The notes under the pieces: generated by a model
Told to the model about the DNA's origin: nothing
The model's database searches: none
What the model saw: the letters and a program-made list of their open reading frames with translations, nothing else
DNA from: Paenibacillus sp. Soil766
Lineage (GTDB): Bacteria; Bacillota; Bacilli; Paenibacillales; NBRC-103111
Assembly (NCBI RefSeq): GCF_001428105.1
Contig: NZ_LMSJ01000059.1
Location: forward strand, 134,011-198,010
Direction: 5' to 3'
DNA length: 64,000 nt
Shown here: one piece after another, positions 33,241-40,483 of the stretch
How the letters are laid out: the number at the start of each line of letters is the position of its first letter
Numbering within the stretch: the stretch's first letter is position 1
Translations under genes and position numbers: made by a program

Positions 33241-34260
33241 CTAATTCGTGATTTGCCCCTGTCCGGTGATTCTTTTGGAGGAAAGAAGATCTGTTACAGT
33301 ACCTAATACCAGCCCTTTTTTCTTAACCAGACTGATCATACCTGGCAACGCATCACGTGACGACACCGTGGGATGCATTAGGATAAGTGTCCCTGGTTCT
33401 ACATTGTTAGATAGTCGTTCAAGAATGCGAGCAGCTCCTGGATTTTTCCAATCAATCGTATCAAACGTCCACAAAACCGTTTGCAGTTTAAATTCTGAGG
33501 CTACTTGAATCGTTTCTTGATTGAAGTAGCCTGAGGGAGGTGCAAATAATGAGTTTTTTACACCTAGTTGCTTCAGCAAGTCCTCTGTTTTCGAAATTTC
33601 CTCGACAGCTTTACTCCGCGAAATCGTACGCATGTCTTTATGTGAATAGGCGTGGTTCGATACCTCATGTCCTTCGCTTAGAATACGTTTGGCCATCTCT
33701 GTATTTTTCTTTAACCAAGAACCATCGAAGAAAAATGTCGCTCGGACATTTTCCTTACGCAGCGTTTCTAACATGCTATCCAAGAATTCATTGCCCCAAG
33801 CAACATTAATCATAAATGAAACCATTGGTTTCTTCGAATTTCCTTTATAGACAGGATTGGGAGCAAGATCGTCTAATTGAATTTTTGGCTCTACTTCCTT
33901 CATCACATAATTAATTTGATTAGGTGACCATTGATGCTCCGCCAATTTCAGTGTCTCTTCAATATCTACTTCAAGTCCATTATAACCAGGGATAGCTTTC
34001 CAAACGGAATCTACTTTTGCATTAATTGGAGCAACCTTACGGTTCTCAGCTTCTTTGGTTATCGTTTCTAATAAGGAAGTTTTATTGGCAGAAGCAAACA
34101 CTGGACGTATGTCAACCTTTGTACCAACACTCACATGATCATCATGAAGTTGACTATTTTTCACACTTTGTATGTAAATTCCAACACTTGGGATTGCGTT
34201 CACACTAAATAGAACCATAGCAAAAAAACTCCCAAGCAACATCCATTTTTTGTGGAGCAT
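33241..34260 (-). CDS. ylxY: YlxY-type polysaccharide deacetylase-like protein, active site degenerate
   Basis: A 339-residue exported protein with an N-terminal signal/membrane segment (about residues 7-25). The NodB domain begins near residue 140. Where the catalytic Asp pair normally lies (TFDDG), it reads SFMINVAWGNEFL, so the metal/base Asp residues are absent; the second motif is HAYSH and ATFFFDGSWL is kept. This is a known feature of the YlxY sporulation-type family and suggests a non-enzymatic or altered role (inference). Start ATG 34260 has AAAGGGGA upstream. Synteny pnp-ylxY-mlpA is as in Bacillus. Confidence 0.85.
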   Translation of the reverse strand: MLHKKWMLLGSFFAMVLFSVNAIPSVGIYIQSVKNSQLHDDHVSVGTKVDIRPVFASANKTSLLETITKEAENRKVAPINAKVDSVWKAIPGYNGLEVDIEETLKLAEHQWSPNQINYVMKEVEPKIQLDDLAPNPVYKGNSKKPMVSFMINVAWGNEFLDSMLETLRKENVRATFFFDGSWLKKNTEMAKRILSEGHEVSNHAYSHKDMRTISRSKAVEEISKTEDLLKQLGVKNSLFAPPSGYFNQETIQVASEFKLQTVLWTFDTIDWKNPGAARILERLSNNVEPGTLILMHPTVSSRDALPGMISLVKKKGLVLGTVTDLLSSKRITGQGQITN

Positions 34261-34346
34261 ACACAGGTCCCCTTTCTTCATCTCCTGATTGTATGAAGGT
34301 TGGGACAAGAGTAGAACCCGTGCATGTCCTCCCAAATATGAAAAGC

Positions 34347-34375
34347 AAAAAAGAGACAGATAGATCTGACTCTTT
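34347..34375 (-). terminator. Intrinsic terminator after pnp
   Basis: 12-base arms with one mismatch (34350-34361 with 34364-34375) followed by six T residues on the minus strand (34352-34347, partly in the stem). Confidence 0.85.
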
Positions 34376-34417
34376 ATCCTGAACTATGAATGAAACGCAC
34401 TCACGAATTACGATTCT

Positions 34418-36520
34418 CTAGCTTTGTGCAGAGACCTGTGAAGTTAACGTTGCTTTGCGTGAAAGATTTACTCTTCCTTGTTGATCAATCTCAGTAACTT
34501 TAACCGTAATTTGATCTCCAACATTCACAACATCTTCTACTTTTGCTACACGTTCTGTAGAAATTTGTGAAATGTGAACGAGACCTTCTTTACCAGGTAG
34601 AATTTCAACGAATGCGCCGAATTTCTCTACGCGTTTCACTGTACCAAGGTACGTTTCGCCAACTATGACTTCACGCACGATGCCTTCAATAATGGAACGA
34701 GCTTTCTCGTTCATTTCTTGATTGGACGATGCGATGAATACGCGACCGTCTTGCTCGATGTCGATCTTCACGCCAGTTTCCTCAATAATTTTATTGATGA
34801 TTTTACCGCCAGCTCCAATGACATCACGGATTTTATCAGGGTTGATGTTCATTGTGAGAATTTTCGGTGCATATTGAGAAAGGTTTTTGTTCGGCACGGA
34901 AATACGTTCTACCATTTTGTTCAAAATGTGCAAACGACCTTCCTTGGCTTGTTGCAACGATTGTTGCAAAATGCTGCGGTCGATGCCGTCGATTTTGATA
35001 TCCATTTGTAAAGCTGTGATACCTTCTGCAGTACCTGCAACTTTGAAATCCATATCACCAAGGTGATCTTCCATACCTTGAATATCTGACAGAATGGAGA
35101 AATGATCGCCGTCTTTGATAAGTCCCATTGCAATACCAGCAACTGGTGCTTTAATAGGTACACCAGCGTCCATAAGTGCAAGGATACTTGCACAAATACT
35201 TGCTTGGGAAGTTGAACCGTTCGATTCCAACACTTCTGACACAAGACGAATTGTGTACGGGAACTCAATTTCATTCGGGATGATCGCCTCAATAGCTCGT
35301 TCACCTAGCGCACCATGTCCAATCTCACGACGACCTGGAGGACGCAATGGTCTTGCTTCCCCAACGCTGAATGGCGGGAAGTTATAATGATGCATGAAAC
35401 GTTTTGTTTCAGTCAGATCTAAACCATCCAAGATTTGAACATCACCAAGTGCACCTAATGTACAGATACTAAGCGCTTGCGTTTGTCCGCGTGTGAATAA
35501 GCCAGAACCGTGTGTGCGCGGCAACAAATTGATATCGCATTCGATTGGACGAATTTCTTCTGGTTTACGTCCATCTGGTCTTACTTTATCATGCGTGATC
35601 AAGCGGCGTACTTCCTCTTTCACGATATCATATAGCGTTTCTTTCACATCACCAAGAAGACCTGGTGTTTCTACATATAAAGCAGTGAAATGTCCAACAG
35701 CATCCGCATTGACGACATCAATCGCTTCTTGACGTGCATGTTTCTCAGGAATTTTGATCGCATCAACTAATCTTGCTTGTGCAAATTCACGCACTGCGCT
35801 ATTTACTTCAGCATCGACAGTATGGAGTTTAACTTCCATTTTCGGCTTACCGACTTGCTCAACCAATTCCTCGATAGTCGAAACAATCTTGCGAATTTCA
35901 TCATGACCGAACATAATCGCTTCGAGAACAACTTCCTCTGACACTTCTTTCGCGCCAGCTTCAACCATCATAATCGCATCTTTGGTACCAGCAACAGTTA
36001 AATGAAGATCACTCTTCTCTGCAACTTCACCCGTTGGATTGATTACGAATTGCCCGTTTACACGTCCAACAATTACACCACCAACAGGACCATTAAATGG
36101 AACATCAGAAATGGCTAGTGCTGCGGACGTACCGATCATTGCTGCCATTTCAGGCGGGCATTCTTGATCCACGCTCATGACGATCGATACGATTTGAATG
36201 TCATTACGGAAGCCTTCTGGGAAAAGCGGACGAATAGGACGATCCGTCAAACGGCTCGCAAGAATCGCTTTCTCACTAGGACGTCCTTCACGCTTAATAA
36301 AGCCACCAGGAATTTTACCTACCGCGTATAATCTTTCTTCATAGTTCACTGTTAACGGAAAGAAATCTAAATCTTTCGGTCCGCTGGAAGCCGTTACTGT
36401 GCTAAGCACAACCGTGTCGCCATAACGAACAGTTACTGCTGCATTGGCTTGTTTGGCTAGTCGGCCTGTTTCAAGAATGAACGGCTTACCGCCAAGTTCC
36501 ATTTGTACCCTTGTCTCCAT
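34418..36520 (-). CDS. pnp: Polyribonucleotide nucleotidyltransferase
   Basis: A 700-residue PNPase: phosphorolytic 3'-5' exonuclease of mRNA. Two RNase PH domains (about 1-230 and 310-545; the second with GQTQALSICTLGALGD and the conserved RREIGHGALGERA), then KH (IRDVIGAGGKIINKIIEETG) and S1 (VGETYLGTVKRVEKFGAFVE) domains at the C-terminus. ATG at 36520 with AGGAGG upstream. It follows rpsO behind a terminator, so rpsO read-through or a weak own promoter drives it. Together with rny and rnjB in this window it is part of the mRNA decay machinery. Confidence 0.97.
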   Translation of the reverse strand: METRVQMELGGKPFILETGRLAKQANAAVTVRYGDTVVLSTVTASSGPKDLDFFPLTVNYEERLYAVGKIPGGFIKREGRPSEKAILASRLTDRPIRPLFPEGFRNDIQIVSIVMSVDQECPPEMAAMIGTSAALAISDVPFNGPVGGVIVGRVNGQFVINPTGEVAEKSDLHLTVAGTKDAIMMVEAGAKEVSEEVVLEAIMFGHDEIRKIVSTIEELVEQVGKPKMEVKLHTVDAEVNSAVREFAQARLVDAIKIPEKHARQEAIDVVNADAVGHFTALYVETPGLLGDVKETLYDIVKEEVRRLITHDKVRPDGRKPEEIRPIECDINLLPRTHGSGLFTRGQTQALSICTLGALGDVQILDGLDLTETKRFMHHYNFPPFSVGEARPLRPPGRREIGHGALGERAIEAIIPNEIEFPYTIRLVSEVLESNGSTSQASICASILALMDAGVPIKAPVAGIAMGLIKDGDHFSILSDIQGMEDHLGDMDFKVAGTAEGITALQMDIKIDGIDRSILQQSLQQAKEGRLHILNKMVERISVPNKNLSQYAPKILTMNINPDKIRDVIGAGGKIINKIIEETGVKIDIEQDGRVFIASSNQEMNEKARSIIEGIVREVIVGETYLGTVKRVEKFGAFVEILPGKEGLVHISQISTERVAKVEDVVNVGDQITVKVTEIDQQGRVNLSRKATLTSQVSAQS

Positions 36521-36705
36521 AATATCCTCCTAAGGCATGGTTTGAAATTCAAAATATGTGTTTGATAAACATGTACAGAAATCATAAGATCCAGAGACCA
36601 ATCCGAATTTACTCCGTATGTATGCAAAAAGACAAGCTATGGAGTTATCCTCTATTTCTGCGTTATGTCTAGTATTTCCTTCTTTTCCCGTTTTAAAAAT
36701 ACAAG

Positions 36706-36772
36706 AAAAAGCAACCTTTTGCTGCTCTCTGCCAGAGCTTTATTAAGCCTAGCAAAGGAGCAACAGGTTGCT
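36706..36772 (-). terminator. Intrinsic terminator after rpsO
   Basis: AGCAACCT/AGGTTGCT arms (36710-36717 with 36765-36772), continued inward by GAGCA/TGCTC pairing, end in TTTTT on the minus strand (36710-36706). It would give partial termination between rpsO and pnp, with 185 bases of untranslated sequence left before pnp. Confidence 0.8.
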
Positions 36773-36786
36773 TCTCATTGTCGGTT

Positions 36787-37056
36787 TTATCGACGCAAAC
36801 CAAGCTTTGCAATCAAAGCACTATAGCGGCTTACATCTTTGTTTTTAACATATGCTAGCAACTTACGACGTTGTCCAACCATTTTAAGCAAACCACGGCG
36901 GGAGTGGTGATCTTTCTTGTGTGTACGAAGGTGGTCTGTAAGGTTAACAATGTTTTCTGTAAGGATTGCTACTTGTACCTCAGGTGAACCTGTGTCGGTA
37001 TCGTGTACTTTGTGTGTTTGAATCAGTTGCGTTTTGCGCTCTTGCGTAATTGCCAT
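36787..37056 (-). CDS. rpsO: 30S ribosomal protein S15
   Basis: 89 residues, the standard S15 length: MAITQERKTQLIQTHKVHD, DTGSPEVQVAILTENI, LRTHKKDHHSRRGLLKMVG. It binds the 16S rRNA central-domain junction. I use the ATG at 37056; a TTG at 37062 is in frame but would add two residues. It has its own extended -10 promoter and a 110-base leader that could carry S15 autoregulation. Followed by a terminator before pnp. Confidence 0.97.
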   Translation of the reverse strand: MAITQERKTQLIQTHKVHDTDTGSPEVQVAILTENIVNLTDHLRTHKKDHHSRRGLLKMVGQRRKLLAYVKNKDVSRYSALIAKLGLRR

Positions 37057-37170
37057 GATCAATTCATCTCCTAAATTCTCTTATAGTATCCCCGCTAGCC
37101 TAGAAAGCGCCGATGAAAACGTCAACCCAAGCTAAGGTTCATGTCAAATGAACACGTCCATTCGACAACG
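37057..37170 (-). promoter_or_regulatory. Structured leader of rpsO (candidate S15-binding autoregulatory leader)
   Basis: About 110 bases from the predicted transcript start to rpsO. The RNA shows a hairpin GTTCAT-TTGAC-ATGAAC and, near the ribosome site, GGCGCTTTCTAGGCTAGC followed by GGGGATAC, which resembles S15-contact sequence. Bacillus/Geobacillus rpsO leaders are S15-regulated; this one is a candidate by position and pattern. Confidence 0.5.
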
Positions 37171-37176
37171 TTATTC

Positions 37177-37206
37177 AGTATAACACAATTGTCTAGTAGA
37201 AGTAAA
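37177..37206 (-). promoter_or_regulatory. Promoter of rpsO
   Basis: TTTACT (37206-37201), 18-base spacer ending in TGT, then TATACT (37182-37177): an extended -10 promoter on the minus strand. It overlaps the 3' end of ribF's intergenic region. Confidence 0.75.
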
Positions 37207-37213
37207 TGTAGGA

Positions 37214-38161
37214 TTACGCCTCTAACGTCATTTTCTGTCTAGCTTCTGCTGCATCAAGTTTGATTTGAGCAACTAAATCTTCTAGTGAAGTGAATTTACG
37301 TTCTGGTCTAAGAAAAGAAATAAGCTCAACCATAACGGTTTCTCCATATATTTGCTCGGAAAATTCAAATAAATGCGCCTCAAATGATGGTTTTAGTTCA
37401 CCAGTCTCAAATGTTGGTTTCACACCAATATTCATGACACCTTGATAAACTTCCCCGCGGACGATCGCTTTAATCGCGTAAACGCCGTTCTTGGGACTGA
37501 CATATGGTTCTTCCAATTGGAGATTAGCAGTAGGGAAACCAAGTGTTCTCCCTCTCTTCGCACCATCTACTACTTTACCACTTATGCTGTATGGTCGTCC
37601 TAGTAACCTAGTCACAGTTTCCAATTCTCCAAGCTGCAATGCTTCACGTATACGTGTACTGCTCACTTTTTCACCATTCATATGAAAAGGTCTCACCACT
37701 TCAACAGAGAATTTCCCGTGACTCAACTCGCAGAGTGAATCCGGAGTACCTTTACCTTGAAACCCAAAGGTAAAATCAAAACCACATATGACGCTATCTA
37801 CGCCAAGTCGATCAAGAACTTGATCTACGAATTGTTCCGGAGATAAACGCATGAGTGAGGCATCAAATGTTACGATGTAAGCATGATTCACACCCATACT
37901 TTCGAAAATCTCCATCTTTTTTTTCAAGGGAGTTAATAGATCCAAGTATTTATCTTGACCCATTACCGCTCTAGGATGAGGATAGAAGGTCATGATAGCA
38001 GATTTAAGTCCAAGGTTCTTAGCCGTATGCAAAGCCCGTCCAATAACCTCACGATGCCCTAAATGTACACCATCGAAGTCACCAATGGCCACCACTTGTT
38101 TTCCTACAAACTGTGTTAGCTGATCCAAATCCATCGGATATGATATTGGTATTATTTCCAT
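37214..38161 (-). CDS. ribF: Bifunctional riboflavin kinase/FAD synthetase
   Basis: A 315-residue enzyme making FMN then FAD. N-terminal FAD synthetase domain (IGDFDGVHLGHREVIG near residue 27; the HxGH-type motif is HLGH) and C-terminal riboflavin kinase domain (GRTLGFPTANLQLEEP near residue 190). Start at ATG 38161 (MEIIPISYPMD); the upstream ATG at 38188 has a poorer site. It follows truB by 47 bases. No FMN riboswitch is seen. Confidence 0.93.
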   Translation of the reverse strand: MEIIPISYPMDLDQLTQFVGKQVVAIGDFDGVHLGHREVIGRALHTAKNLGLKSAIMTFYPHPRAVMGQDKYLDLLTPLKKKMEIFESMGVNHAYIVTFDASLMRLSPEQFVDQVLDRLGVDSVICGFDFTFGFQGKGTPDSLCELSHGKFSVEVVRPFHMNGEKVSSTRIREALQLGELETVTRLLGRPYSISGKVVDGAKRGRTLGFPTANLQLEEPYVSPKNGVYAIKAIVRGEVYQGVMNIGVKPTFETGELKPSFEAHLFEFSEQIYGETVMVELISFLRPERKFTSLEDLVAQIKLDAAEARQKMTLEA

Positions 38162-38208
38162 AAAAGTTCGTTCACCTATCCATTTCAACCCGTCCCGCGA
38201 CGTTATGA

Positions 38209-39123
38209 TTAAAGGAATACTTTGGCCGGGACCAAGACGTGGCTAGTGCTTTTCCATTCAAACAGACCAAGAAATCGTTCATCTGGTGAATAGGCCCGAA
38301 ATATGGTTTGTGTTGCATCTGCATGAGCCACTCGATTCGCAGCTAGAGCTATTTTCTTACCTTGCAAGGAATGAAGTGCTTCTTGATCTGTGAGGGAAAT
38401 AGATGGAATGTGTGAGATGGCGATATCCATCGGAATCATATGCTGCTGTAATGATCCTTCATCCTTCATTTGAACAATTTGCTCAAAGGTTAAACATTGC
38501 TCTTTACGGATATTCCCTGTTGATGTACGTATCAGACTGACCATTACAGCTGGATATCCGAGAGCTTTCCCTAAATCTACACACAATGTTCTGATATAGG
38601 TACCTTTGGAGCACACCGCACGAAAACGAATTTCAGGATGCTTCTGATCCAAATTGAGCTCGAGAATCTCAAGTTCATAGATCGTTGCTTTCCTGGCCTT
38701 ACGTTCCACTTCCTTACCTTCTCTCGCCAATTCGTAGAGACGCTTGCCATCTACTTTAACTGCGGAGAACATGGGAGGAATTTGCTCGATGTCTCCTACG
38801 AAAGATTCCAGTACTTCACGTATTTGGCTTTCGCCAAGTGATACATGTGATACTTCTTCCAAGACAGTCCCAGTCATATCTTCCGTATCTGTAGATAACC
38901 CAATTCGTAAAACAGCTTCATATTCCTTCGGCAACTCTTGAATATATTCAACCATTCGTGTAGCACGACCAATACAAAGCGGAAGTACACCTGTCACTTG
39001 GGGGTCAAGCGTACCCGTATGACCAATTCGTTTGATACTTAGGATCCTTCTAACTTTGGCGACAACATCATGTGATGTAAAGCCCGCTGGTTTCCAAACA
39101 GGCAGTATGCCTTCTAGCGTCAT
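38209..39123 (-). CDS. truB: tRNA pseudouridine-55 synthase
   Basis: A 304-residue pseudouridine synthase. It starts MTLEGILPVWKPAGFTSHD; catalytic Asp40 is in the GTLDPQVTGVLPL motif, and KGTYIRTLCVDLG follows. C-terminal part is a PUA-like extension. It overlaps the nrnA stop by 4 bases (ATGA) and lies in the nusA-infB operon. Confidence 0.95.
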   Translation of the reverse strand: MTLEGILPVWKPAGFTSHDVVAKVRRILSIKRIGHTGTLDPQVTGVLPLCIGRATRMVEYIQELPKEYEAVLRIGLSTDTEDMTGTVLEEVSHVSLGESQIREVLESFVGDIEQIPPMFSAVKVDGKRLYELAREGKEVERKARKATIYELEILELNLDQKHPEIRFRAVCSKGTYIRTLCVDLGKALGYPAVMVSLIRTSTGNIRKEQCLTFEQIVQMKDEGSLQQHMIPMDIAISHIPSISLTDQEALHSLQGKKIALAANRVAHADATQTIFRAYSPDERFLGLFEWKSTSHVLVPAKVFL

Positions 39124-40121
39124 TTCAGCTTGTCCCCTACTTCCTCAACCATTCTAGCAATTGCCTCATCTAGCGTACCATGGATTGTACATCCTGATGC
39201 TCGAACATGTCCTCCGCCACCAAGTGACTGCGCAATAGCAGCAACATCGACTAGTCCAGAGGAGCGCAGACTTACTTTAATGACACCAGATGCCTTCTCT
39301 TTAATCAGCATTCCCACTTCAACACCCTCAACATTACGAGGATAATTCACTAGTCCATCCAAATCATCGCTCGACGCACCTGTTAACTCTAAATCTGCGA
39401 GCGACACGGCAAGCCACGCTAACTTCCGATCATAGGAAAAGGAAAGTGTCGATAGCGCTTTTTGGAGAAGTACTATCTGTGCATATGTCATTCGTTCAAG
39501 TACAAGTTCAGCGATTTCAGCACCCTTGACCCCTAACTCCAACATGGAGGCTCCAATTTTCATAACCTCTGAAGAAGTATTCGAGTAACGAAAGCCACCT
39601 GTATCTGTTAACAAGCCCGTATAAATGCATTCACCGAAAGAAATGTCAGGTTGAAGTTTCATATGTAACGCCAAATCATACAAAATTTGAACGGTTGCCG
39701 CGGCATCATGCTTGATTAAATGACATGAACCAAATTGATCATTCGTTGGATGATGGTCAATATTGAGCAGGTTTACCCGCTCATCAAAAAGAGTGCTGAT
39801 CCTACCCATTCTGGAGAAATCAGCACAATCAACACTTATGATGGTTTGATACAGTCGATTCGGTGCCTGTTCACTATAATCAATCGTATGTTTACTACCT
39901 ATTAAGTAGGAAAATTTAGAGGGCATTGCGCCCTCATTGATCATTGTGAATGACTTCCCAAGCTGACTCAAAATCCAACCTGTTGCATACGTTGAACTGG
40001 CTGCATCCCCATCCGGCTGGATGTGAGATACAACCAAGAAATCATCATGCTGCTCGATAAATGCAGCTGCTGCTGCCAGCTGCTGACAGTATTCGGTGGC
40101 ATGGTTCATTCCGTTATTCAT
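39120..40121 (-). CDS. nrnA: Bifunctional oligoribonuclease/pAp phosphatase
   Basis: A 333-residue DHH/DHHA1 phosphoesterase. Metal motifs: SHIQPDGDAASS, VDCADFSRMG, NIDHHPTND (DHH) and TDTGGFRYSN; GGGHVRASGC closes the DHHA1 domain. It degrades nano-RNAs and pAp. Start ATG 40121; overlaps both rbfA (4 bases) and truB (4 bases), so translation is coupled across three genes. Confidence 0.94.
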   Translation of the reverse strand: MNNGMNHATEYCQQLAAAAAFIEQHDDFLVVSHIQPDGDAASSTYATGWILSQLGKSFTMINEGAMPSKFSYLIGSKHTIDYSEQAPNRLYQTIISVDCADFSRMGRISTLFDERVNLLNIDHHPTNDQFGSCHLIKHDAAATVQILYDLALHMKLQPDISFGECIYTGLLTDTGGFRYSNTSSEVMKIGASMLELGVKGAEIAELVLERMTYAQIVLLQKALSTLSFSYDRKLAWLAVSLADLELTGASSDDLDGLVNYPRNVEGVEVGMLIKEKASGVIKVSLRSSGLVDVAAIAQSLGGGGHVRASGCTIHGTLDEAIARMVEEVGDKLK

Positions 40122-40477
40122 ACGTTTGTATTTCCTTCCTGATTGAGCTTATACAACAATTGGTCAATGTGACTACCATAGTCGATAGAAGCATCAAATT
40201 TAAACTGAAGCTCTGGAATCTTACGCAAACGAATTCGTTTACCTAATTCAGAGCGAATATACCCTGAAGCAACAGAAAGTGCCTTAAGTGTGGCAGCTTT
40301 CTCTTCTTCAGTTCCCATTACGCTTAAATAAACACGAGCAAGGGACAAATCATTCGTCACTTCAACACCTGTAACGGTCATGAAACCAATACGAGGATCT
40401 TTCAGCTCAGCTTGAATGATCTGACTAAGCTCTTTCTTAATTTGTTCGCCAACTCGACCTACACGAACTCTAGCCAT
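40118..40477 (-). CDS. rbfA: 30S ribosome-binding factor A
   Basis: A 119-residue KH-fold ribosome maturation factor. MARVRVGRVGEQIKKELSQI, DPRIGFMTVTGVEVTNDLS and RKIPELQFKFDASIDYG are family hallmarks. Only 6 bases separate it from the infB stop and its own stop overlaps nrnA by 4 bases. Length normal. Confidence 0.96.
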   Translation of the reverse strand: MARVRVGRVGEQIKKELSQIIQAELKDPRIGFMTVTGVEVTNDLSLARVYLSVMGTEEEKAATLKALSVASGYIRSELGKRIRLRKIPELQFKFDASIDYGSHIDQLLYKLNQEGNTNV

Positions 40478-40483
40478 TTATAA

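Noticed and set aside
34261..34346. CATACAAT upstream of ylxY as a sigma-E -10 box
   Set aside because: No fitting -35 element at 15-18 bases upstream.
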